Assembly: GCA_046583095.1 (NCBI GenBank)
Contig: JAYGDB010000071.1
Span: forward strand, 1-56,094
DNA length: 56,094 nucleotides
Direction: 5' to 3'
From: JAJDAN01 sp046583095
GTDB taxonomy: Bacteria; Myxococcota_A; UBA9160; UBA4427
Position numbers and translations under genes: made by a program. Position 1 is the stretch's first letter. Each line of letters opens with the position of its first letter. This document shows, piece after piece, positions 27,393 through 34,728 of this stretch. A model generated the notes under the pieces. That model was not told where the DNA came from and did no database searches. It was given only the letters and a program-made list of their open reading frames with translations.

Positions 27393-28400
27393 GTGACAAC
27401 TGACCGGACGGAAGCAGTCCGCCGCAAGCCGAAGAGCGGCCCGGCTCGGGCGCGCACGCCGCGCGCGTCCGCCCAAACTCGCGAAGGCGGGGCCCATTCC
27501 GGGCAACCGCGGAGCCAGCTGCCGAGCGGCCTCTGGGCAACCCTGGTCGACCTGGTGGATGCCTTCCAGCCCACGGCGTTCCGCCGTCTTGGCGAGGAGG
27601 TCGACGCCTCGATCGAGCACATCCCGACGGAACTAAACGAGTACGGCTACGACCGCTACGGCTTCCATCCCGATGCGTTCCGGCGCCTGTCGCTCCCCGG
27701 CGCGCTCTTCTACCGCCACTACTTCCGGGTGGAGACCCACGACATCGACCGGGTGCCGGCCGGCCGGGTGTTGCTCGTCTGCAACCACGCCGGGCAACTT
27801 CCCTTCGACGCCATGATGCTCGCCACGGCCATGTTGCTCGAAGCGAAGCCGCCGCGGAGGGTGCGTCCGATGGCAGAGTACTGGGTCTCGCGGCTGCCGT
27901 TCGTCAGCACCCTGGCGGCTCGGATGGGCTCGATGGTCGGTACCCGCGAGAACTGCCTGAAGATGCTCGAGGCGGGTGAGTGCGTGATGGTGTTCCCCGA
28001 AGGCGTTCGGGGGCTGAACAAGCTCTATTCGCAGCGCTACCAGCTACAGCGCTTCGGGCTCGGCTTCCTGCGACTCGCTCTCCAGACACAGACGCCGATC
28101 GTGCCGATCTCGCTCATCGGTTCTGAGGAGCAGCAGCCCGGTCTCGCGAATCTCGAGTCGTTCGGGCGGCTGTTGGGGATGCCGGCGCTTCCCATCACGC
28201 CGACATTCCCACTGCTCGGTCCGCTCGGCTTGATGCCGCTGCCCGTCAAGTACCGCTTCTACTTCGGTGAACCGCTGCTCTTCGAGGGAGATCCGTCGGA
28301 CGAGGAGGCGGCCATCCAGCGACACGCCGACGTCGTGCGCGAGTCCATGGAGGCGATGTTCGAGCGCGGGCTGCGCGAGCGTGAGGGCGTATTCCGTTGA
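27393..28400 (+). CDS. Lysophospholipid acyltransferase-family protein (LPLAT/MGAT-like)
   Basis: The 335-residue protein carries a PlsC/LPLAT catalytic region: LLVCNHAGQLPFDAMM, with His and Asp separated by six residues as in the MGAT-like bacterial subgroup, then MGSMVGTREN and VMVFPEGVRGLNK, which is block III with the EG signature. It also has the PIVPISLIGSEEQ strand. The first ~50 residues are Arg/Ala-rich and may be disordered. GTG at 27393 was chosen because it lies 2 nt after the epimerase stop. The stop overlaps the next gene by 4 nt. It probably acylates a lipid acceptor at the inner membrane; acceptor unknown. Confidence 0.82.
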   Translation: MTTDRTEAVRRKPKSGPARARTPRASAQTREGGAHSGQPRSQLPSGLWATLVDLVDAFQPTAFRRLGEEVDASIEHIPTELNEYGYDRYGFHPDAFRRLSLPGALFYRHYFRVETHDIDRVPAGRVLLVCNHAGQLPFDAMMLATAMLLEAKPPRRVRPMAEYWVSRLPFVSTLAARMGSMVGTRENCLKMLEAGECVMVFPEGVRGLNKLYSQRYQLQRFGLGFLRLALQTQTPIVPISLIGSEEQQPGLANLESFGRLLGMPALPITPTFPLLGPLGLMPLPVKYRFYFGEPLLFEGDPSDEEAAIQRHADVVRESMEAMFERGLREREGVFR

Positions 28401-29827
28401 CACGTCGTCGCGACTCGTGGTTGTGGCTCTCGCTGACGGCTTCGCTGCTGGCATGCGTCCAGGCCGGTGGAGGCGATGGCGGGTGGAACGCGATCCCGTC
28501 CTTGCCGGACACGAGCCCGGCACGCCCGCCCGCGCGGGTCGTGCTGATCTCGGTGGCGGGGCTGCAGCCGGTCCACTACGGCGTGCGAGAGGGCACGCTC
28601 TCCCAGCGGGCCGTCCCGATGCCGCGCCTCGCGCAGCTCGCCCAGCGGGGGGCCTACGCGGAGGCCCTCGATCCGGTCCTGCCGGCAGCGCCGTACCCGG
28701 TGCACGCGACCCTCGTCACAGGGCTGTGGCCCGACCGACACCGCGTGCTGGGGGACGAGATCCTCGGTCCGCAGGGAGTGCAGATTCGCGGCATGGCGAG
28801 CGTGAGCCGGATGCGGGGGATTCCGCTGTGGCGGGCCGCCCAGGTCGCCGGCCATTCGGTGACGGCGCTCAACTGGCCCTCCACCCTGGGTGCCGACGTT
28901 GCATTGTTGCTCCCGGACATGGGCGTGCCTCGAAGCGACCCCGACCAGCTCTGGTTCGAGGATCTGCGCGACGAGGCGACGCCCTGGGTCGTCGAGCGGA
29001 TCCGCCGTCTCGACGAGACCCTGCTCACGCTTCGCTGGCCGACCCCGGCAGTACGCGACTCGCTGGTGGAACGTCTCGCCTGCGAGATTGCGCGCCAACC
29101 GGCAACGCCTGCGCTGTGGCTCCTGACTTTCGAGCAGAGCGGCACGGCGCTCTCGCGCGACGGTCCGGGCAGCGACGGCGCTCGGGACAGTCTCGCCCGG
29201 GTGGACGCATCGATCGGTCGCCTGCTCGACTGCTTCGACGACGCGGGGATCCGGGACACTACCGCCTGGGTCGTGGTCGGCGACCGGAGCTTCTTCCCGC
29301 TGCACACCGTGGTGCATCCGAACGTCGCGCTCGAACGCGTCGGGCTCATCACTCCGTCATCCATGCGCAGCTACGGCATTGCGAGCTGGAAGGCGTACGT
29401 TCGCAGCTACGGTGGCGCCGCGGTCGTCTACGCCAAAGACGAAGCCGCCGCCCGTCTGGCCCGCCGGGCCCTCGAAGAGCAAGCGGGCCGCACGCAGGCC
29501 TTTCGCATCGCCTCGGCGGGCGAGCTCGAGCTGCTCCACGCGGATCCCGAGGCATGGTTCGGGCTGCAGGCAGCACCGGGTTACGGCATCGGGAGGTCCG
29601 CTCGGGGCCTGCTGATCGACGCCACCGAGTGGCGTGGACTCGGGGGATACCTTCCGACTCAGCCCGGGAGTGCCGTCGGCTTCGTTGCCTGGGGGGCGGG
29701 CGTGCGATCTGGGATTCGCGTGCCGAACATTTCGCAGGTCGACGTCGCGCCGACAGTGGCCGATCTGCTCGGCTTCGAGCTGGCGGGTACGGACGGAAGG
29801 CCCCTGGACGGAATCCTGGCTCGGTGA
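28397..29827 (+). CDS. Alkaline-phosphatase/ENPP-fold phosphodiesterase-like lipoprotein with degenerate metal site
   Basis: The 476-residue protein starts with a lipoprotein signal (LTASLLAC, Cys20). It then follows the type I phosphodiesterase/ENPP order: strand VVLISVAGLQP, the nucleophile region YPVHATLVTGLWPDRH with Thr105, a central helical part, and VVVGDRSFFPLHTVVHPN. In active family members the first segment is DG and the last is SDHG. Here the first Asp is Ala54 and the DH pair is Asp296-Arg297, so the two-metal site looks incomplete. The start TTG overlaps the acyltransferase stop by 4 nt; the stop overlaps the next gene by 4 nt. Probably a periplasmic or outer-membrane lipoprotein of uncertain activity. 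Confidence 0.75.
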   Translation: MTRRRDSWLWLSLTASLLACVQAGGGDGGWNAIPSLPDTSPARPPARVVLISVAGLQPVHYGVREGTLSQRAVPMPRLAQLAQRGAYAEALDPVLPAAPYPVHATLVTGLWPDRHRVLGDEILGPQGVQIRGMASVSRMRGIPLWRAAQVAGHSVTALNWPSTLGADVALLLPDMGVPRSDPDQLWFEDLRDEATPWVVERIRRLDETLLTLRWPTPAVRDSLVERLACEIARQPATPALWLLTFEQSGTALSRDGPGSDGARDSLARVDASIGRLLDCFDDAGIRDTTAWVVVGDRSFFPLHTVVHPNVALERVGLITPSSMRSYGIASWKAYVRSYGGAAVVYAKDEAAARLARRALEEQAGRTQAFRIASAGELELLHADPEAWFGLQAAPGYGIGRSARGLLIDATEWRGLGGYLPTQPGSAVGFVAWGAGVRSGIRVPNISQVDVAPTVADLLGFELAGTDGRPLDGILAR

Positions 29828-30294
29828 GTCCCGAACATCCGTTGATCATCGATCTCAATCCTCGGGAGCGTCGGGTCTACGATCGCTTGCGGGCTCAGAT
29901 CGTCGAACCCGAGCCGGGGGAGCGCTCGAATGTCCGCGATCTGTTGCTCCTGCTCCCGGACTTGGCCGTCCTGCTCTTCCGGTTGATGCGCGATGATCGC
30001 GTACCCGTCGGGTCGAAGGCGATCGCGGTTCTCGGCGGGGCCTACCTGATCTCGCCCATCGATCTCCTTCCGGCGATGCTGGTGGGTCCGATCGGGCTCG
30101 TCGACGACCTGATCGTTGTCGGCGCGGTGCTTTCCCGCATGCTCAACCGCGTGCACCCCGACGTCGTCCGGTCCCACTGGTCGGGACAGGGCGACGCCCT
30201 CGAGGCGATCCAGCGCGTCACCGCCTGGACCGAGCACGCGTTCGGCGACCGGGTTCGGAAGCTGACCGCCTGGCTGACCCGGACGGCCCGCTAG
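29824..30294 (+). CDS. DUF1232 (YkvA-like) membrane protein
   Basis: The 156-residue protein has the DUF1232 core GSKAIAVLGGAYLISPIDLLP followed by a second hydrophobic, Asp-containing segment (GLVDDLIVVGAVL), as in YkvA-like small membrane proteins of unknown function. An N-terminal amphipathic part contains LLLLLPDLAVLLFRLM, which could be a further membrane segment. The GTG at 29824 overlaps the stop of the phosphodiesterase-like gene by 4 nt, placing it last in the four-gene plus-strand operon 26473-30294. Confidence 0.82.
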   Translation: MSPEHPLIIDLNPRERRVYDRLRAQIVEPEPGERSNVRDLLLLLPDLAVLLFRLMRDDRVPVGSKAIAVLGGAYLISPIDLLPAMLVGPIGLVDDLIVVGAVLSRMLNRVHPDVVRSHWSGQGDALEAIQRVTAWTEHAFGDRVRKLTAWLTRTAR

Positions 30295-30372
30295 CGGACT
30301 CACACGACGGGCATCTGCCTCCCTCGCGTTCCGGGCTTCAATCGGTCGTTGACGTCGCGCAGCTCATCGCTT

Positions 30373-30786
30373 CTAGCTCTCGGGCTTCAGCTTCGTCTTC
30401 ATGTTGGCGCGGCGATCCTTCGGAATGCGCCGGAGCCGACCCTCGGTGTCGACGGCGGCGTGCTCGGTGACCCCGCTGACGAGCACTTCGTCGCCTCGGG
30501 TGATCCGGTAGCCCATTCGCAGTGAGGCGCCGCGGAGCTTCTCGAGCCAGGTCTCTACCTCGATCCGCTCGTCGAAGTGGGCGCTCTTGTGGTAGTCGAT
30601 CTCCACCCGGGTCGTGGCGAAGTGGAGATCCCGGTCCATGTAGGCCGTGTAGGGCTCGTCGTGCTCCTCGAGCCAGACGACGCGTGCCTCCTCGAAGTAC
30701 CGCAGGAAGTTCGCGTGGTAGACGACGCCCATCGCGTCGGTCTCGTGGAAGGCGACGCGGCGCGTGATCTTGGATGCGTTCTTCAA
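30373..30786 (-). CDS. Acyl-CoA thioesterase, 4HBT/YbgC type
   Basis: The 137-residue hot-dog protein matches the 4-hydroxybenzoyl-CoA thioesterase/YbgC family. Catalytic Asp17 lies in ETDAMGVVYHANFLRYFEEAR, the classic signature, and the VEIDYHKSAHFDE strand follows. It hydrolyses short acyl-CoA or related thioesters in the cytoplasm; some members support the Tol-Pal region, but no tol genes are here. Its ATG is 4 nt after the glyoxalase II stop, so the two are co-translated, both acting on thioesters. Confidence 0.9.
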   Translation of the reverse strand: MKNASKITRRVAFHETDAMGVVYHANFLRYFEEARVVWLEEHDEPYTAYMDRDLHFATTRVEIDYHKSAHFDERIEVETWLEKLRGASLRMGYRITRGDEVLVSGVTEHAAVDTEGRLRRIPKDRRANMKTKLKPES

Positions 30787-30790
30787 CAGG

Positions 30791-31549
30791 CTAGAAGTTG
30801 TCTTTGAGCGCGCGGCGGCGGCCGAGTTCGTCGGCGTCCGGGACGCGCATGAAGGGGTTCGTCTTCTTCTCGTCGCCGATCGTCGACGGGATGGTCATCT
30901 CGTCGGGCCCCGCGTCATGCCAGTCGGCGGCGGCCTTCGCCCGCAGGCCCTCGGCCCACTCGAGCTTGCGCTTCACGTCCTCGTTGTCGGGCTCGACATG
31001 AGCGGCGAAGCGCAGGTTCGACTCGGTGTACTCGTGCCCGCAGAAGACCCGCATGTCGTCGGGCAGCAGGCTGAGCTTCTTGCAGAGGGCGTCGTACATC
31101 ATTGCGGGTGTGCCCTCGAAGAGACGACCGCAGCCCGCCGCAAACAGCATGTCGCCGCTGAAGAGGGCCTTGGCGTCGTCGAACACGTAGGCGATGTGGC
31201 CGGTGGTGTGCGACGGGATGAAGAGGACGCGTGCCGTCTCCTCGCCTACCTCGATGGTATCGCCTTCGTCGACTCCGTCGGTGAAGCCGGGGATGCGTCC
31301 CGAATCCGAGACGTGTCCGATCACCGGCACTCCATACTGCTCGGCGAGCTTCGGGTTCGCCATCGAGTGGTCGGGATGGTGGTGAGTCGAGAGGATCTTG
31401 GTCACCTTCGCGCCGGTCTCCTCCACGCGGCGGATCACCGGATCCGCTTCCGGTGCGTCGATCACCGCCGCCTCGCGCGTGGCCTCACAGATGACGAGGT
31501 AGGTGTAGTTGTCCTGGAAGGTCGGGATGCGCTCGATCTGCAGACTCAT
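30791..31549 (-). CDS. gloB: Hydroxyacylglutathione hydrolase-like (glyoxalase II)
   Basis: The 252-residue protein has the full glyoxalase II pattern: THHHPDH (55-61), HTTGHIAYVF with the third metal ligand, FSGDMLFAAGCGRLFEGT with the bridging Asp, FCGHEYTESNLRFA, and the C-terminal basic KKTNPFMRV segment that binds glutathione. It cleaves S-lactoylglutathione to lactate and glutathione. It is one of two MBL-fold genes in the window and the more clearly classical one. Length matches the family (about 255). The PD-(D/E)XK nuclease lies 26 nt upstream on the same strand. Confidence 0.92.
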   Translation of the reverse strand: MSLQIERIPTFQDNYTYLVICEATREAAVIDAPEADPVIRRVEETGAKVTKILSTHHHPDHSMANPKLAEQYGVPVIGHVSDSGRIPGFTDGVDEGDTIEVGEETARVLFIPSHTTGHIAYVFDDAKALFSGDMLFAAGCGRLFEGTPAMMYDALCKKLSLLPDDMRVFCGHEYTESNLRFAAHVEPDNEDVKRKLEWAEGLRAKAAADWHDAGPDEMTIPSTIGDEKKTNPFMRVPDADELGRRRALKDNF

Positions 31550-31575
31550 GCCAGGAGGCTAGCGAGCCCGAGGGA

Positions 31576-32436
31576 TCACAGCAGCGTCAGCTGCTTCGGC
31601 CCCGTCGCGGGCGGCTGCGGCGCGGAGGGGGGGTGTGGCGGCAGGGCGTCGGGGTTCCAGGCGGGGCACACGCTCTTGTACTCGCACCAGCTGCAGAGCT
31701 GGTTCTTCTTCGCTTCGTAGCGCTCCTCCCCCCGGATCTTGTCGATCGCCGCGATGCAGGTGGTTCGCAGCTTCTGCAGCTGCTCGGGGGTGCGGCTGGA
31801 CCGCCGCACGATGCCGCGCGCGACGTAGTGCCACACGAGCCGGATGCTCTCGTCCGACGCGTAGCGATCGGCGAGGCCAATCTGGTAGAGGGCGAGCTGG
31901 CGGTCCTCGTCGATGGCCTTCTGCGACGGCACGTAGTTGCCCGTCTTGTAGTCCTGGATTTCGAGGACACCGTCCTGTGCGCGGGCGATCCGATCGATGA
32001 TGCCCTGCATCCGGTACTTGCCGGGTGCCGCGGGATCGAGATCAAACTCCACCCGCTCCTCGACGCCGAGCGTCTCGTCCCGGTCGAACGGGTAGTGGCT
32101 GCGGTAGTAGCTTTCGAGACAACGAATGCCGAGCTCCCTGTAGAACGAGAGAGGGACGCCCTCCCGGACGATCTTTACGCGATCCGGATCGTACTCGGCG
32201 TCCCATAGCTGCTCGTACCGGATCTTCACCTGAGGGAGGCTCGGCACCGTCCCCTGGCCGACGAAGATATACAGCCGCTCGAGAATCTCGTGGACGCGCT
32301 TGCCCACAAAGGCCTCGACGCCCTCGGTCTCCTGCGGAAGCTGCAGCACGTATCGGAAGTGGAACTGCTTGGCGCAGTTCTCGAAGCACTTCAGACGCGA
32401 ATGGCTGAACAGCTCGGTCAAGCGTCCCCCCGTCAT
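31576..32436 (-). CDS. PD-(D/E)XK nuclease of the RecB/Cas4 type with 4Fe-4S cluster
   Basis: The 286-residue protein has the nuclease motifs GIIDRI (Asp148) and EIQDYK (Asp162, Lys164), then motif IV QLALYQIGL (180-188). Cys21 (FENCAKQF) together with Cys248, Cys251 and Cys257 (CSWCEYKSVCP) form the iron-sulfur cluster pattern of the AddB/Cas4 branch. It starts with LFSHSRLKCFENC, typical for these proteins. No cas genes, CRISPR array or AddA/RecB helicase are nearby, so it is a stand-alone nuclease, probably in DNA repair. The C-terminal Pro-rich tail is probably disordered. Confidence 0.88.
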   Translation of the reverse strand: MTGGRLTELFSHSRLKCFENCAKQFHFRYVLQLPQETEGVEAFVGKRVHEILERLYIFVGQGTVPSLPQVKIRYEQLWDAEYDPDRVKIVREGVPLSFYRELGIRCLESYYRSHYPFDRDETLGVEERVEFDLDPAAPGKYRMQGIIDRIARAQDGVLEIQDYKTGNYVPSQKAIDEDRQLALYQIGLADRYASDESIRLVWHYVARGIVRRSSRTPEQLQKLRTTCIAAIDKIRGEERYEAKKNQLCSWCEYKSVCPAWNPDALPPHPPSAPQPPATGPKQLTLL

Positions 32437-32647
32437 ACCCTACGGTATCGCGGGTACATCCCCCAGGGCCGAGTCATGTCTGCTGCCTGCTATGCTGCAA
32501 CGTCGCTGCACCGGGGAGCCCCAGGAGTCCTGCATGGCCGCAAATCCCAGCGAGCCGCAATTCCGGCGGATCCTCCGCGGCAGCATCGAGGCGCGGTCGG
32601 CGTGTGAGCAGGACGCCCGATCCCGGGCCGTGAGCACGGGACCTGCG

Positions 32648-33166
32648 ATGACCCGGCGTGTCGCGCAGGTGGCGATCCTTCTGGGACTGCTCCTGGCGGG
32701 GCCGGCGTGGGGTCAGAGCCTCGCCGATGAGTCGTCCGCCAGCGGCGGGCCGCCGCCGTGGGCGTACTCGATGGCTCACGATCTGATGAGCCCGTTCTGT
32801 CCCGGCCGTACGTTGGCGTCGTGCCCGAGTCCCCAGGCAGATCAGCTGCGCCAGTGGATCCTGTTCCAGGCCGCCGCCGGCCAGACCCGCGAGCAGATCG
32901 AGGAGAGTCTCTTCGAGCGCTTCGGCGACACGGTGCGCTCCGCGCCGAAAGCGGAGGGAGGCTGGGGGATCTCCGCCTACGCGATTCCGATCGGTGGATT
33001 CGCGTTTGGCCTGGCCTTCGTCGGCTGGATGCTCACGCGCCTTGCCCGTGCTGGCCCGGAGCTGGTGCCGACACCCCTCTCGGCGAAGCCCGCCGTCTCG
33101 ACGGGGGTCGCGATCAGCGATGCCGAACTCAAGCGTCTCGTCGACGAAGAGTTTGCTCGATCTTGA
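32648..33166 (+). CDS. CcmH/NrfF-like protein with altered cysteine motif
   Basis: The 172-residue protein looks like a cytochrome c maturation CcmH: signal peptide (1-22), a periplasmic helical domain and a C-terminal membrane helix (about 108-130). CcmH normally has an LRCPVCQ-type motif with two cysteines three apart. Here the aligned stretch is LMSPFCPGRTLASC: the first Cys is Ser48, Cys51 remains, and a new Cys59 appears, giving C-x7-C. No other ccm genes are nearby. The ATG at 32648 was chosen for the signal peptide. An in-frame ATG at 32534 has a better ribosome site (AGGAG) and would add 38 residues before the signal, so the start is uncertain. Adenosyltransferase follows after 12 nt. 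Confidence 0.72.
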   Translation: MTRRVAQVAILLGLLLAGPAWGQSLADESSASGGPPPWAYSMAHDLMSPFCPGRTLASCPSPQADQLRQWILFQAAAGQTREQIEESLFERFGDTVRSAPKAEGGWGISAYAIPIGGFAFGLAFVGWMLTRLARAGPELVPTPLSAKPAVSTGVAISDAELKRLVDEEFARS

Positions 33167-33178
33167 GGCTGTGAGGCC

Positions 33179-33730
33179 GTGAAAATCTACACCCGCCGCG
33201 GCGACGCCGGTGAAACGGACCTGTTCGGTGGTGACCGCGTCCGCAAGCAGCACTCCCGCGTCGAGGCGTTCGGGCAGGTCGACGAGCTGAACGCGTTCGT
33301 CGGAGCGGCTGTTGCCGCGAGCGAGCAGAAGGACCTGCTCGAGTTCGGTCGCCGGATCCAGAGCAAGCTGTTCGATCTCGGCTCGTTCCTGGCAACACCG
33401 GATCCGGCGCGGCGTGAGAAGGCGTCGATTCCGGAGGTCACCGATGCCGACGTCGAAGCGCTCGAAGCCGAGATCGATCGTCTGGAAAGCGAACTCGAGC
33501 CGCTGACCACCTTCATCCTGCCCGGAGGAACCGCGGCGGCCGCCGCCTTTCACGTCGCTCGCACCGTCTGCCGCCGAGCCGAGCGCGCGACGGTCGGTCT
33601 CGACAGCGAAGAGGCTTTGGGCGGCTTCGCTCTCCGCTACTTGAACCGCCTATCCGATCTGCTCTTCGTAATGGCCCGCACCGAAAACAAGCGAGCTGGA
33701 GTCGCGGACGTTCCCTGGAGCCCGCGCTGA
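33179..33730 (+). CDS. Cob(I)alamin adenosyltransferase, PduO type
   Basis: The 183-residue enzyme makes adenosylcobalamin from cob(I)alamin and ATP. It has the PduO N-terminal signature YTRRGDAGETDLFGG, the helix with VEAFGQVDELNAFVG and the C-terminal CRRAERATVGL plus YLNRLSDLLFVMAR segments. It should supply the cofactor for the mutase encoded 1 kb away. It starts with GTG at 33179 and ends 17 nt from the convergent MeaB gene, with a hairpin between the stops. B12 use in this organism is thus supported by three neighbouring genes. Confidence 0.93.
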   Translation: MKIYTRRGDAGETDLFGGDRVRKQHSRVEAFGQVDELNAFVGAAVAASEQKDLLEFGRRIQSKLFDLGSFLATPDPARREKASIPEVTDADVEALEAEIDRLESELEPLTTFILPGGTAAAAAFHVARTVCRRAERATVGLDSEEALGGFALRYLNRLSDLLFVMARTENKRAGVADVPWSPR

Positions 33731-33732
33731 TC

Positions 33733-33746
33733 GGCGGCGAGCCGCC
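33733..33746. terminator. Hairpin between convergent stop codons
   Basis: GGCGGCGAGCCGCC forms a perfect 5-bp GC stem with a CGAG loop (or a 6-bp stem with a 2-nt loop). It fills almost all of the 17-nt gap between the adenosyltransferase stop (33728-33730) and the MeaB stop (33748-33750). The position suits a shared bidirectional terminator. No T-run follows on either side, so an intrinsic terminator is only partly supported. Confidence 0.4.
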
Positions 33747-33747
33747 T

Positions 33748-34728
33748 TCAGGGCTTGATCAGGGCGTCTTCGATTTCCTGGCCCAGCGCGTGGATCAGGG
33801 AGGCCACGGATTCCCCGTCGGCTTCGCGCACTCGAATCTCCAGGGCTTCCCGGCCTCCGATGTGCTCGAGACCGAAGCTTCCGTAGCGGGCGGTGAGGGC
33901 GTCGGCTGCCGAGTGGACGCGCCCGGCCAGGCGGCGCTCGCCGACGGTCCCGGTTTCGCGGGCTTGCCGGTCGTGCGCGTCGATCGCTTCGACCAACTCG
34001 GCGATGCCGGTCGTGTCGCGGGACGACGCCAGCAGGACGGGTGGCTCCCAGCCGTCCCCCCGGCGGGTGGATAGACCCAGCCCCGCTCCCAGCTCACCCG
34101 CGGTTCTTTCGGCCGGGGCGCCGAGGTCGGCTTTGTTGACGAGGAAGACGTCCGGCACCTCGAGGATTCCGGCTTTCATGAACTGGAGCATGTCGCCGGC
34201 GCCGGGCTGGGCGACGAAGACGAGGGTGTCGACGAGGCGCGAGATCTCGCTCTCGGATTGGCCCACGCCCACGGTCTCGATGAAGACGAAGTCGAAGACG
34301 GCCGACAGGATCTCGATGCTCGTCGACGTCGCGTCTGCGAGCCCGCCCAGGCGATTGCGGGCGGCCATCGAGCGGATGTAGACCCCTGGATCCCGGCTGG
34401 CCGAGCGCACGCGGTAGCGGTCCCCCAGGAGAGCTCCGCCCGTCTGCTGGCTCGACGGGTCGATCGCCAGGATCCCGACGCTGCGTTCCGGACGCAGGGT
34501 TCGAACCAGCGCGTCCAGCAGCGTCGACTTTCCGACACCCGGCGCACCGGTGATCCCGACCCGTTGGGCCCGCAGCGACTCGCGGTTCCGTTGCAGGTGA
34601 TCGAGTAGCTCGCGCGCTTGCTGGCGCGGCTCGGGGCGTTGGTCGTCGACGAGATTCAGCGCCTCGGGGACCGCGCTCCGGTCGCCGCGCTGGAGACGGA
34701 CGCCGAGGTCGGCTCCGTCAGGCGCCAT
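33748..34728 (-). CDS. meaB: MeaB/ArgK-family G-protein chaperone of acyl-CoA mutase
   Basis: The 326-residue GTPase protects and reloads B12-dependent acyl-CoA mutases. It has a Walker A GAPGVGKST (about 60-68), the switch region with DPSSQQTGGALLGDR, the FDFVFIETVGVGQSE segment that is characteristic of MeaB/ArgK, and NKAD for guanine. The ATG at 34728 overlaps the end of the mutase gene by 11 nt, so the two are translationally coupled. The name argK is historical for the E. coli homologue; mutase chaperone is the accepted role. Confidence 0.94.
   Translation of the reverse strand: MAPDGADLGVRLQRGDRSAVPEALNLVDDQRPEPRQQARELLDHLQRNRESLRAQRVGITGAPGVGKSTLLDALVRTLRPERSVGILAIDPSSQQTGGALLGDRYRVRSASRDPGVYIRSMAARNRLGGLADATSTSIEILSAVFDFVFIETVGVGQSESEISRLVDTLVFVAQPGAGDMLQFMKAGILEVPDVFLVNKADLGAPAERTAGELGAGLGLSTRRGDGWEPPVLLASSRDTTGIAELVEAIDAHDRQARETGTVGERRLAGRVHSAADALTARYGSFGLEHIGGREALEIRVREADGESVASLIHALGQEIEDALIKP

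Noticed and set aside
31576..32436. Possible CRISPR-associated Cas4
   Set aside because: Motifs fit the wider RecB/AddB/Cas4 group, but no cas genes, repeats or array are nearby, so a CRISPR role is not supported.
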